A DNA stretch of 64,000 bases from Certhia americana. Taxonomy: Eukaryota; Chordata; Aves; Passeriformes; Certhiidae. Each line of letters opens with the position of its first letter. Position 1 is the first letter of the stretch. The notes beneath the pieces are model-generated. The model searched no databases and was not told where the DNA came from. It saw nothing but the letters and a program-made list of their open reading frames with translations. Both the position numbers and the translations under genes were made by a program. Location of the stretch: positions 16,339,203 to 16,403,202 of the forward strand of contig CM031869.1 in the NCBI GenBank assembly GCA_018697195.1, given 5' to 3'. Below are positions 34,501 to 46,330 of this stretch, piece by piece.

Positions 34501-34800
34501 TGCAGTGGGGCTGTATATGAGCAAGGGTACCGCCTTAGAATGGAAATGGCTTAGGCGTAAGCTCCTGCTGAGGGGCAGGGAGGGAATGCACAATGCACTG
34601 CGCAGTGTTTTGGGATCCCGCTGGATAACGAGCACTGGGACAGCTCCGTGGTGAAATCACCAGCCCATTGGGCAAGACAGAAAATAGCAAACGGAGTAAA
34701 ACACGGTAAGAAGGACCCAAAAATCCTGCAGAGTGCAGTAAGCAAGGGTTATAGAACAGCTAAAGAAAGTGGTTGGAAGCAAGAGAGAGAAATGGGTCCC

Positions 34801-35115
34801 GAGGAAACTCAGGCGAACCCCCCCAGCAACAAGAGGAAGCTCGGAGAAGCGGCTCCAGCAGCGCCTCGCAGCGAGCGGCTGGAGCACGGCCGGGCGAAGA
34901 GAGGCCGCGCTGCCCGGCCGACATCTGCTCCCGGTGACAATAGCACGGCCTGACAAGTTCATTGTGGCTCGGCACGGGGCAGCAGGTGGGAGAGGCAGCG
35001 TGTGCAGCCACCTGCTCGGCAGCCTGTGTGCCCGTCCCCCGGGACTGCCGCGGGAGCTCCGCCGCATCCCAGCCCCCGGAGGGGTGTCCCAGCCCCGCAG
35101 TGCTGCCCCCAGGTA
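34801..35115. promoter_or_regulatory. Isolated CpG-rich patch with paired E-boxes
   Basis: A GC- and CpG-rich island in ordinary intergenic DNA. It contains ACAATAGC and CATTGTGG (SOX-like ACAAT/ATTGT cores) and two 9-bp arms, AGCAGGTGG (34981-34989) and CCACCTGCT (35008-35016), forming an inverted repeat that places two CAGGTG E-boxes 18 nt apart. This is a candidate enhancer or unrecognised promoter; no transcript structure is visible. Confidence 0.35.
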
Positions 35116-35399
35116 GGGAGGGAGGCTGACAGCCACTGATGGGGGCTGTGCTGGAGGGGGACTCTTAAAGTTACTGTGGAAGGGCCTAGCTTTTACCTTT
35201 TATAGACTGCACTTGGGTAGTGAGCAGCATTTCTTTTTTCCTTCATCCCAAAATAATAAATCTCCTTTAAAATAATTTTTGTGTCTGGAATTCAGTGACG
35301 TGTCATGGAAGGCCCAAACATGTATGAAAATAGATGAGGCAAAAACAAAGCAGCCAAGCCAAATCCTACACCTGTAACTCTTCCTGAACCCACCAGGCA

Positions 35400-36160
35400 G
35401 TGGGAGAGCTCAGCTGCTCCTAGCGCTTGGCTGGTGCCGCCTGAATGTCATTAGTGTACAATAGGGTTTGATCGGAATTGGCATCGCTCTTGCCAGGGAG
35501 TGAATGGGCTGAGAGCGACTGAAGCAGCCGAGGATGCAGCCTCCTGCACCGAGCTCAGTAAGTACTCGAGCAACAGTCAGCTCTGGTTTAGACGCCAAAG
35601 TCAATTCTGAGTAACACCAATAAACTCGGGCTTTGCACTCCCAATCAGCCCTGTCATAGTCTAGGCAGAGCCAGGAGGGAATTTTCCCCCTTCTCTCTGT
35701 GTAAGTGCCAGGAACAGCAGGGTCTGTCAGGTTCGAGGCAGCATGAGGAACTCGCTGTGTCGTGATGTTTGCTGCACAAGTCTTTTCGGAGCTTATTGAC
35801 GATTCCTCGTATGCTGGGACAGAGAGTTCATAGAGCTGTTCTGCTTTACTGAAAATCTGGCTCATGGGCCCCATTTCACAATCCCATTGGCTGCCAAATG
35901 CTTTAGTGCACGTTTCAGTTTGAGTTTTCATCTTCATAAGTGCATGCGTTCAGTTTTGCTGATCGCGGGTCCAAAGGTTGGTCTGGAGCGAGCGCCGTGC
36001 GGGAGCGGGTGGCGGGGGCGGCTCCGCCGGGGCTGCCGTGACCCCCCCGGGGGCTTTGTGCGCCCTCCAGGGCAGTGCTGCAGAGGATGCCCTCCGGCTG
36101 AGCTGCGCACAGCTGCAGGGAGCAAACGGACCCGACCGCGCAGATCCTTCTTCTAACACT
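35400..36160. promoter_or_regulatory. Candidate regulatory block with second intergenic CpG patch
   Basis: Unique sequence with mixed composition (35400-35640), followed by a strongly CpG-rich segment at 35955-36150. I see no exon. Its information-rich look and CpG density in an intergenic region next to a developmental gene suggest an enhancer or non-coding RNA promoter. This is inference. Confidence 0.3.
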
Positions 36161-36864
36161 GGCATTAAAATAGCAGGCTTGCTTTGGTACAACAGCCAAA
36201 ACCCCCGCTAACGGGGAGGGGGAAAAGACGCTGGAAATATTGCTGTCTTCGTGCAAAAGCCAAGCTCCACGTTGCTGGTTTTGATGCCAGATACGGTATG
36301 GCAGGGCTGGTTTCACAAGAACAGCTGCTGGGAGCTCGAGGGGATGCAGCACCTTTCTCGGGGGCACAGCCTGTCTGTCCATCCTCCTGTCCCCCCCATG
36401 CCTGCGGTCTTAAACTGGTCTTAAAAACGATTGCAAGGCTTGCTGCTTCAGCCGTGCTTGCCCATCTCATGGAGCACAGCACTTGAGTTCTCTAATTAAA
36501 AATGTATTTCCAGATTTCAAGGGATCTCAGCCTTACAAGTTTTTGGATACCAACCTCCAGCGTTTTAAGATGTTCACTTAGAAAAACAGGACGATTTAAA
36601 TAGATGTTAAAAAAAATCAGCCTAAGGTATTTAGAGATTTGCTTTTAATTATGAAGAGTAAATTAAAATGTAGTTGTTCCATGGCAAGGTCATCTTAATT
36701 CAGTGTCTAATTATACAGGTATTAAATTTCCCCCAAATAAAGCCTTATTTGAGCTAAGATAATTCGTTTAAAAAGTAATCCAGTCTTGAATGAAATATCC
36801 CTAATGATGAAGAATCGATTCAAAATTTAAGCACTTAATCACAGCCACAGTAAAAATTAATATA
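36161..36864. other. Unique intergenic sequence
   Basis: I see nothing supportable here. The second half (36490-36860) is AT-rich, with several TAATTA/ATTTAAA stretches. Confidence 0.5.
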
Positions 36865-37020
36865 TTGCTCTTTTTGGGTTTGGTGTTTTTTTGTTTGAGT
36901 TTTTTTGTTTTGTTTTCTGTTTGTTTTTGTTTGGTTGGTTGGTTAAGGTTTTTTTGTTGTTTTGTTTGTTTGTTGGGTTTTTTGTTTGTTTGTTGGTTTG
37001 TTGTTTTTTTTGTTTTTTCC
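36865..37020 (+). repeat. T/G-rich low-complexity tract
   Basis: About 155 bases of TTTG, GTTT and GGTT units on the + strand. It is similar in composition, on the opposite strand, to the A/C-rich tract at 1764-1924. Phe/Val/Leu/Cys-rich open frames across it are artefacts. Confidence 0.9.
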
Positions 37021-37849
37021 TTCCCTTCCCTGGATTTGTATAATTTTAGCTTCTAGCCCTTGGAACCAGTACCACACTTGTTAGCTCAATGCTACCGAGT
37101 TCTACACAGGAGACTCAGGTTTACATCACCTCCTGTTTTCTCTTTGTTCAACTTAATGCTCCCATCCTCAGTCTCTCCTTCCAGAGGGATCTCTCCTGCT
37201 GGAAATGTGCTTTGCTGGAAGCCAAGGCAAAGTCCTGGAGCAGAGGATGCTCTCAGGAATAAGCGTGATGCTTCCCTGCTCCTCACATATTTTGTTGAAC
37301 AGCATCAGGTTTTGTGCTGTGGCTCTTCCAGCGGCTGAATTAATCTTGCCAACATCGAAAATTAGCAAGCAGTCTGTAACCAGGATGGCTTGAATTTGGT
37401 TCCCTAGGAAATTGTACAAGTGACCTTATTTTATCTTGGGATGGTTTGTAACCACATCACAACCCAGAAACTAGTGGGGGACAAACTGGAGAGCTGAGAC
37501 TCCTCCCAGCAGCTCTGAGAGCATGGAGTCGTTTTGGCAATGTGGGATAAGAAATGTAGTTAGAGCTTGATTATGCTAAAGTGGCCAAGAGTGAAAGAAT
37601 TAAAATATAGGTATTTGCTTTCTCCTGAGTTTCAGTGTTGCCAAGCAGGGCTACTTCATATGTATGATCCTGGATACTTCAGACACGGAAAGTCTCAAGA
37701 ATATTCATCTCTCTTGTTCTCGAGACTCGGGGGTAGTCTGAAGCCAATTAAATTAAATTTGAATTCTTGAGCTGGGTTTGTTTGCCGGTTCCATGAGCAC
37801 ACGCGCGGCGCCTCAGGGTAAATTAAGCCAGTCCGGCTGTTTTGTGCTC

Positions 37850-37995
37850 CCGGGCCGGGCAGGGAGCGGGGTCAGACCTTTGTGGCGATCCCTGGGCCGG
37901 TCCGTGCTCCCCGAGAGCGGGCTCAGACCTCACCTGGNNNNNNNNNNCTCCCCGAGAGCGGGCTCAGACCTCACCTGGGCCGGTCCGTGCTCCCA
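37850..37995 (+). repeat. ~42-bp GC-rich minisatellite spanning a gap
   Basis: Units run CCTGGGCCGGTCCGTG, then CTCCCCGAGAGCGGG, then CTCAGACCTCA. One full unit starts at 37891. Its second half recurs exactly at 37948-37978 after the N run, followed by another CCTGGGCCGGTCCGTGCTCC. A degenerate earlier unit (GAGCGGGGTCAGACC) starts near 37864. Confidence 0.8.
37938..37947. other. Assembly gap, 10 N, flanked by exact 31-bp copies
   Basis: Ten N separate two identical 31-base segments (37907-37937 and 37948-37978) inside a tandem repeat. The true number of repeat units is unknown. The placeholder may stand for missing units or for an unresolved overlap. Confidence 0.97.
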
Positions 37996-38165
37996 GGGCA
38001 GCGGCGCAGCCGGAGCCCGGTAACGCCCGGGCTGCCGCTCCTCAAAGGCGCTCTTGTCCGCCTCGCCAAAATTTATTGGTGCGAGGGCTGATAATGGATG
38101 GCTCTGAAAGCTGCATTGTGGGGCTCTGCCGCGGGAGAGGGGCGCGTTAATGGGGCATTGTGCGG
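37996..38165. promoter_or_regulatory. CpG-rich candidate regulatory element with inverted CCAAT core
   Basis: Unique GC-rich sequence after the minisatellite. CCAA at 38066-38069 and TTGG at 38076-38079 lie inside a longer imperfect palindrome with CTCG and CGAG at its ends. ATTGGTGCG fits an inverted CCAAT box. GATAATGGATGG and GCATTGTGG follow. No exon is visible. This is a candidate enhancer or promoter from composition and motifs only. Confidence 0.3.
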
Positions 38166-38289
38166 GCCCCTGAGCCTGGCACGCCTGTCTGCTGGGAAAA
38201 GTTAGCAAGGAGAAGCCTTGCTCCACCCGCGCTGCCTCCGCTGATTTACGGCAGCTCCCCTGCGCTCGGAAGTGCTGCGACATTCCCCA

Positions 38290-39440
38290 GTAAATAGGGA
38301 TGTATGAACGATTCTCTTTGCCTCCTTTCCCTCCTCTTATCTGCTCTTCCCAAGTATGTAAACTCTGAGCAGGCTTTATTCTTCTTCAATGATCATTCAA
38401 TTGTCTCCAGACTATATCTTTTGGTAAATTTATTGCTGGCTATTAAAAAAAAAAAACAACAAAAAAAACCCAACTCAAATGCATTTTGCATATTAACACG
38501 TAACTCTTGTTCCTGTCTGCTCAGTTTGGAAATGGTTGGATTGCTTTTATAAAGAAAAAAATGGCTAATAAAATTGGCCTCAGCACCGTTGCTTTGCAAT
38601 TCTTATGAACAGTAAAGTGCCTCTTACAGTCATTGATGTTAAAAGCTATTTCTAAATTATGGTGCCATTTATTATCTCTAGTGTCCAAAGTAAGTTTAAA
38701 TGATGCTTATAATTCATGTTTTACCAAATTTCCTTTTCCCCCTGAGGATACCTCTGATTAACTTATGCACATTTAAGCGCTTTTTAAATTCTTCTTTTAT
38801 TGCCATTATGCTCTGAAAATCTCAGCGATTCTCAAAAATGGGTAATAAACTTGAGATAAAATGCTGCAGTTTTAGATCAATGCTGACATATCACTGTGGT
38901 GATTTCTTCAGAGCTAAAGTGATAATGCTTCATATTTACAGAATATATACTAGGTTATTACTACAGTATTACCATTTTGTTCTAAGATGAAATGAGTAAT
39001 TTGCCAATTTATTAAACAGTTACATTTAAGTATTGCTTAGGACATTACCTCACCAATCTGTTTACTTAGCTTGAAGAGTTACTATTAAGAAACCCTGTTT
39101 ATTTAGGTAAAATTTGTAATGATTGTCCCCTTCATTAAGAAACTTATTTTTCTGCAAGCCTAATTGCCTGGAAATGAGTTTCTCCTTATTTACTATGGTG
39201 AATTTTGCTAAGCCAGCTAAAACGATCATCCTCACAAGAAGTGCTGGAGAAATTAATAATATATACATGGAAGAGTTTTAATTAGTATAATACCAAATGT
39301 TAATAAAAGATTTATGATTCAGTTAAAAGATCTAAAGATCACAACAGGAAAAGGGCTGAAATGTAGTGGTGGTGATCTGTTAAAAATAAACAAATGCTGC
39401 CAAGCTCTGCAAATTGAGGATAGAGGAGATTTTTTTTCTT
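38290..39440. other. AT-rich unique intergenic block
   Basis: More than 1 kb of AT-rich sequence without long repeats, dense in TAAT/ATTA cores, containing one A-rich run at 38443-38469. Such blocks near homeobox genes are often conserved non-coding elements, but I cannot measure conservation here. Confidence 0.3.
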
Positions 39441-42400
39441 CTCCTGCCCTTATGTGAGTCCTGACTCAATGATCAGTAAGGTCAGGCTCTGACCCCACAG
39501 AAAGCAGAGTAAATCCAGAATGGCAGGAGGATAGCCGTGGGGGTTATCCTGTGTGACAGCAGGGCAGGATACTCCCAGTGCAGGAGGAAAAGCTGGATTT
39601 AACTCAGCTGGTGCCACTGGGCTGGGAGCAGGCAGCTCCTGCCTGGGAGACCCCAACCCCAGCCAGCCCCAGGCAAGTTTAGCAGAGCTCCAGCATCACT
39701 GGCACAACCTTTTAGCCCAGTTCTAGGAAAGCAATCCATGTTTTAAGTAGCTCAGAACGCCAGCAGAGGAGGATGCAGACAGAACCATCTTGGGCCCAGC
39801 CAAAGGCAGATATAATATGCAGTGGCTGAATTTCAAGAGGTTATTTCCTCAAGAGGAGCACACCAAAAAGCCTCTCAAGTCACAAGGATCTCAGATGCAC
39901 CTTGCAGCTCTGCTTGTGTGGAGCATGGACAGCCCATGCTGAAAGCTGAGCCTGCAGCTGGCCACACACTCGGATGAATCCTCAAAGAGCTTAGATGGGG
40001 AGGGAAGGCACCACAGTGTCCCTCCAAGTCTTTGAACATTGGAATGAGGATCTCAAGTGAGAAACCAGACCCTCTGTAACTGCATGGGTGGTGTGGCTGG
40101 GTAAGGAGCTGTGTGGGGGGACCTTGAGGGACAGTGGTCACTGCTGAGACCTGCTCTGAGGGGATTTAGTCAGGATGAGACAAATTAAGATCCTGCCTTA
40201 AATCCCCTGAAATGTGCCTGGCTGGGCATCTCACCAGTGTCTTCAAGATGAAGCCCCAAAATGTGATGATGGAAACATGAAGATTCAGAGCAGAAATGGA
40301 TATTTGCTTGCTTGGGGGATTTTGGGGCAGGAACAAATGCTGTGATCTTTATTGTTTCCTTGAATGCTGCCTGGATTTGTCTCCCAGCAGCACTGACAGG
40401 AGTGGGACCCTTCTGGCACAGTTTGGGGATACTCAAAGCCAATATTAGAAGCCAGTCATATGCGTGTCATCAAGGTGCCCAGCCTCAGATGGCACAGGCT
40501 GGATCTCAATCCCTGCGTGGATCCAGCAGGAGCAGAGCTGCTGCACTGTGCACAGGTAATGCCTTACCTGGGGCAAGTATCAGCACATGCCAGCAGTGTG
40601 ACTCTGACTTGAGGGGCAGCAAGGGCATAGGGGAGCTGGGGATGAGCATTCCCAGCAGATTTGCTCCAGCTGAAGGCCTGCCACTGGAGGATGAATGTGT
40701 AGAATGTGTGAGATCACAGAATCATGGAATTAACTTGGCTGGAAAAGACTTTCAGGATCATTGAGTCCAAGACAAGTGTCTTGCTGCTAAGGCTGGGCTT
40801 CCTTGCTGCATTGGGTGAGGCCAGTACTCCAGAACAAATAACTGATAGAAAAGTTCATGTCAATAACAAAATTGGATGTCCTATCCCTGTCACAACCTCC
40901 GCTTTTGGAGCAGTGAATGGCTGAGCTGTAGTAAACCAGGAGCACTTTGTCATTTCCTTCTGCCAGTGTGCTGGGCCAGGCTCAGCTTGGTTGGTTGGTG
41001 AGCTCCTCTTGTTCCTCAGCAGTAAAACTCTTTGTTGCTCAGGGTACCAAGCCCTTCACCTTGACACTCAGCATTCTGAAGTGGATCTACACTGTCTGCT
41101 AGGGCTTGTTTCCTTTGTTTAAATTCCTCTTAGGAAGTTCCATGTGAAAAACCTGAACTGGAGTCCCAGGCTGAGTCCCCAGCATTGCCTGTGCAGCTGG
41201 GGGATGTACTTGCTCTGCTCTGGAGTAAAAATGAAATGTCAAGAGATTTACTGAATTGTCTGGGCAATGCAGAGATTTTATTCATTCCTAAACTTCAGAA
41301 TGTGACTTTCCTTATTTGTTGTTTCCAAGGCCAGAAAAAGAAACACCATATTTATTCTTGCTAATGTAGCAATATTGATTAAGTCATAAAGCACATACAA
41401 ATACATATTGACTCATATTACATTAAAGTATCTATCACTTACTACTTGTTCCTCAATAACACTATAGTTATATAAAAATATGCATTAAAATTGGCATTAC
41501 CTCAAGGAAAGTAGGATCTGCCATCATTATTAATGTTAGGTTTTAATGGGAAAAAAAAAAAAAAGCTTTAAAGAGGATGCAAGTGTTAAAATTGGAAACC
41601 CACCTCCCTTTTCCCTTCACGGTGACCAGATACTTCTGTCTGTCCCAGTCATTTGGTCCCAGGTCATAAGCTCTCAGATCAGTACTTTGGTTGTGTTGGA
41701 AAACTTTGCTGTGGGTGATGTCCTGCAGGATGGGATGAGGGGATGGACATCCCTCAGCATCAGCACATCCCTGCAGAGCTGGGGGCTGTTGCTGTCCATG
41801 GTTGGAAGGGGAAGGCAGGTCTGTGCTTGGCTCAGTGTCGGAGCACAGTGGGCAGCCTCTTACCCAAAGATGCGTTTGCAACTCGTCTGCTCCCAATATA
41901 TTTAAAGCCTAAACTTAAAAGCGAGATCCTCACAATTCCCACTTATTTCTAGAGGTTTCTCCCAGTGCTGTGCCCTCTGCTTTCTCCCTCCCAAGTCTCT
42001 CAGGTGCCAGGATTTTGGCAGCACCCAAATGCGGTCACAGATAATCTCAGTCTGGTTGCGTGCAGCAGGTGTTTGGGCGTATCCACGATAGACCCTGAGC
42101 AATGAAAAAGGGTGGACATTGCCACCACCTTTCCCCACTGGAAGCCATGTGCTTCTCAGAAGCCAGAGTGTCCTTTTTCCCTGGCCCTGACAAGGATGTG
42201 AGGTGGTATGGAATAACCTCCAGGTCCTGGCCAAAACCAGGACAGAAAGGTAAACCTCATTTCTGGGAGTATAAATAGGGCAGAATTTGCAGGAAAGGTG
42301 CTCAGTTTCTTGCTGAGGGAAATCAAGCATCTTTGGACATCAGGGCAGGGTGAGGTGACTGTGATGGACACACCAGACTGATAAGGAACTGAGTGTACCC

Positions 42401-44733
42401 AGGCTCCAGGAATGCTCAGGAGCTTCTGTGGCTGCTCCAGAGGATGAGCATGGCCACGGCAGGGGGGTGAGCAGGACGTGGGTGGGATGGGTTGTGCTGC
42501 CTCACTTCTGCTCTGCAAAGCCTCCAAGACCTGGAATTGTGCTGCAGGTTGATTGTGCAGAGATTTATGGATTTCTGTTAGTTTGAAGAAGCTTGGTCTG
42601 TATGATGATTTGGTTCCTGCTTCACATAACCTGGGAGATTGTCTGAACATGTGCTGCGTCCTCACATACAGCACTAAATTAGGGAAACCAGGAGAGAAAT
42701 TGCTTTAATACCCATACTTCCTTTTTGTAAGAATGTGTTTAGCCTTTTCTGTGCAAAAAAAAACCTCCAGCAAAATACCGTCCATGTGGCTATTTTATGC
42801 ATCTGCCTGTCTTTCCTTCTCTTTATAATTAGCCTAATGTGATATCTGATCCCTGCTCTTTTTAGTGTTTGTGTGCCAGTCTGACATCCCTAGTGCTGTT
42901 ATTTCTTAGATAAGTTAATCACTTCATAATGACTGGACAAGGTATCTTTATTTAACTGCATAGAGAGATTTAACTTTTCCCATTAAGATGTGACCACTGG
43001 TTTATGTTTTGTTAATGACATGTAATGTTGGTGTGAGGCTCAGGTGGTACATGTGTGTCAGAGATGGCTCGGGCATCTGGTTTTAGAGACTGTGAAAGGG
43101 GTGGGGAGGAGGAACTTGTTCTCTATCAATCTGAATTTATTAGGAAAACCCTCTTGCAAGCCTGGCTAGCTGCTGCTGTTGCTTCATGGCCCAGTCTGTG
43201 GCCACAGGCTGGTACTGCAAAATCAGAGGTGGGTTTAAGTTACCTCACCTCCTTTGTGCTTATGGTTGAATACATACACAAGTGCTTATTTGTAACATTA
43301 TTTTAAGTGCTTGCTGCAAGATTGTTGTAAGATTATTGTCTTATTATAAACAAGATAAACATATTCCTAAAATGTGCAAGCACAAGGAGTAGTGCTCAAT
43401 TTAGATGTGTGTGCAGTACACACTGGCATGGTGCTCACAGGAGCAGGGCTGTCTGTGCCGGGCTGGCGGAAGCTAGAGGATGCTGCTGGGAGCAGGACTG
43501 GTAACAAGACAACTGAATTTAAAAGCATGATCCCCTCTGCCCTGGGATAAAGGACCCTGACACAGAATGGACTGTTCACCATTGTGAAAAAATGTGCTTT
43601 CAGGGTAAGGTATACTCTGTGTAAAAACGAAAAGAAGAGAACAAGGCCAATGAGAACAGAGCAAAGCATTTATCTGAGCTCCAAAATGTTACTTGAGGTT
43701 TGTCCAGGAACAAAACACCCAGCATATCTGAGCTTAGAGCTTGTGAGTCCTCCTGCTCTAGCTCCACAAGCTGAAGATGGAAGGAGGGATGGGTTTGAAC
43801 TGGTTTTGTCTATCAACCCAGAGTGTACATGTGCTGTTGAGTTCTGGATACAGCCCCAAGCTCACTGTGGGGCTCTGAGACTGGTTTTCTTTAGCATCAT
43901 TTAGAGCAGAGCTTGTGGAAGGCAGCAAAGCATGAGATGCTCTAGCTCTGAACCCAGATGTGCTGGCGCATTCTTGGGGCTGGTTTCTCTTCTGGGGTAG
44001 GAGAAGGAGTACTCAGATGGAAGCCAGGCCCTGTAAAGCATCTGAAACTGCCAAAACTGAAGGCAGCAGAAGCCCTTCCCTTCTTTATATGAAAGTTTTG
44101 TCCCTAACATTTATGAGTATCTTAAAATGCTTTGCAAGGAATCTGTATGCCTGTCTGACAAGAAAAAGCCAGGCCATTCCTTGGAGTTTTAATTTTACTA
44201 GCTGCCCCTAATGTCAGTTGTATCAATGATGTCTTTTCTTCCCTGGTAGCATATTCTAATAAGAAACTAAATCACAAAAAAAAAAGCTTCCGGCATTTCC
44301 ATTTTGTGGGCTTTTACCTCCATCTACAGCATGTTTACAAGAAACATTAATTGCTGGAGTGCTTGCTTGCAATACAAAAAGAGCTGATCCAAACATCTTT
44401 GAAAGTGGGGTCCCGCTCTGCTCCACAGCCTGGTCCTGGGATCAAACCTGGACCAGGCTCCAAACCACAACCTAGAGCTCTGGGCATGCAGACTGGGCAC
44501 TGGGCAAGGAGAAGCAACCAGTGAATCACTGAAGAGGAGCAGAGGGATCATTCACCTGTACATCTGCAAGTGGGTGGTGCAAGCACAGAACAGAAATGGG
44601 GCTGCTTGGTCAGATTAATAGGGTTTCACACCTGGAGTAGTGTGAACTGGTCTGAGTGTGAGCATCATATCCAGAAATACAAAATTAGATCCTAGCTGAA
44701 CCCTGCTGGGGCACAGAAATGCAGTGGCAAAGG
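39441..44733. other. Intergenic sequence
   Basis: I see no supportable exon. The only recognised item is a CR1 fragment at 40713-40775; short A-rich runs occur near 41550 and 42756. Confidence 0.5.
40713..40775 (-). mobile_element. Divergent CR1 LINE 3' fragment
   Basis: ATCACAGAATCATGGAATTA, then GGCTGGAAAAGACTTTCAGG, then ATCATTGAGTCCAAG. This follows the order of a CR1 3' end of the GGAAAAGAC-type subfamily in reverse orientation. Only about 60 bases are recognisable. Confidence 0.8.
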
Positions 44734-44790
44734 GGAAAAACATCTGATAGTATTGTGTACCGTAAGGAAAAACATCTGATAGTATTGTGT
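44734..44790 (+). repeat. 25-bp direct repeat, period 32
   Basis: The 25-base segment beginning GGAAAAACATCTGATAG at 44734-44758 recurs exactly at 44766-44790. The exact identity suggests a recent local duplication. Confidence 0.9.
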
Positions 44791-44919
44791 TCTTCAACAC
44801 AACAGAATGGGGAATCTTACGGTGTTTTTGGGCTGCACTACTGTGAGCAGTAGAGCTGTGAGCAGGCTGGAGCAGCCCCGCAAGCCTGTGTTGAAGCCAC
44901 CCCCACCCCCTGACTGCCT

Positions 44920-46330
44920 GTGTGTCAGGAGCATTAATACCCTCTTTGGAGATCGGAGAATGGGGGTAGCAAGAGGTCAAGTGGCTTCATTAGGCCCCGG
45001 AGGGTCTCGCAGCGGGAGCTGAATGTGGAGTGTGGCGCGGCAGGAGCGCTTTGTCCAGCTCGGGCCCTCACAGGCCAGCCCTCCAGTGCTCACACACTCT
45101 CATCTCACACTTGAACTCGCACTTAACTCTGTCCCTCACAATTTTGCTTGCTGGTGCAGTGGGTGCTGAGGGTTTTTGACAGGGCTCAGCAGGCTCCCAG
45201 GGTGGCTTCGACACCCTTGCCAAGGGGGGTCTCTGCTGGGGACACTGCCACTGCTCGTGGTGGGATTCAGCCTCCCCCCAAATCCCGCAGGGGCACAAGG
45301 AGCAAGAGGCTTCTCTGGGCAATTCTGGCATCAACTGCAATAGTAATAACAATTAGCAATTATGCAGAGTTATACGCCTTTGGTGCCTATTACAGGCATC
45401 AATGAGGAGTTCTGTTTCTGTTTCCTACTTGTAGCTGGCCTGATCTTGCATTTTAATGGCAGCTGCTCTGAGATAATTAGAGCGGCTGCAGATGAATCCC
45501 GGGGGTGGTTTGCTGCTGCTGCTGCAGTGTGGCATGGCCACTCAACCTTCCCAGCCCCCCAGTATGTGCCAAGCCCTCAATGGTTGAAAGCCACGTGCCA
45601 TAGAGCCTGTATTTTGAAGAAGGAAGGGAAAAAAAGATAAATTGTTTCCGCTGCCCACAGCAGAGTTGTCCTGCGTCCATCTCTGTGTGATTTTGGGGTC
45701 TCTGGGGAATTAGATGGCAGGTGCCCCTCTGGAGCTGTGGGGCCCGTTGGGATCAGCAGTGCTGTGTCCTTTCCTGCTGTGCTGTCTGTAACTGAAGCTG
45801 CTAACAGAGAAGGTGGAAATGAGGGCTGGGAGGCTGCAGAGCTCCTACCAGCCCGCAGTGTTCCCTCCCCGCCAGCACTGGGAGCAAACACACTCTGAGA
45901 ACAGAGGAAATGCAGATCTGCGCTGCAGCTTCTCCGCCCTCCCTCCAGTTCCCTGAGAAAAAAAATGGTTAATGTAATATTATATCAGATTGGACTCTGA
46001 GGAGCAGAAAGCCAATTTTGGGGGAATATGAGCCAACCTACATTTAACTGGGATGCTGATATTTACTGTTGCAGTGATCCGGGCCTGTAGCATGGGTGAA
46101 GTCGCTGGCTGGGGATTCAAAGTCCAATTAGGCAGTGTTAATAGAGGAGGCAGCGATGCTTCATTGAGAGAAATTACTAAAATTGTACTTTCAGGACAGT
46201 CAATTAGCTGTGTTTTGACAAAGCAACAAAAAGAGAAAACTGAAGCCCTTGGAAAAAAGAATGAGAGAATTCAGAGGGAACATGTCTGTTCGGGGAATCC
46301 TAATATTTTTTGTTGAAATCATTAAGTGAA
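44920..46330. promoter_or_regulatory. Candidate enhancer-like intergenic blocks
   Basis: Several unique stretches (about 44930-45010, 45330-45500, 46030-46320) carry clustered homeodomain cores such as ACAATTAGCAATTATGC, and GATAATTAG close to GGCAGCTGCTC. I see no exon. Enhancer function is inferred from motif grouping near TLX3 and needs conservation data. Confidence 0.25.

Larger units (their letters stand above)
24901..34800. other. TLX3-NPM1 intergenic region, proximal part
   Basis: I see no supportable exon. It contains one CR1 fragment (28333-28470), a perfect ATTA palindrome (31492-31511), a short CCACTTCCACTTCCAC run near 28783-28800 and otherwise unique sequence. Near 27611 TGACTCA adjoins CACCCAGGTG (AP-1-like and E-box-like), but single motifs carry little weight. 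Confidence 0.5.

Noticed and set aside
34657..35136. 159-codon minus-strand frame in the intergenic CpG patch, considered as a gene
   Set aside because: GC-rich chance frame, with no start context, splice sites or family resemblance.
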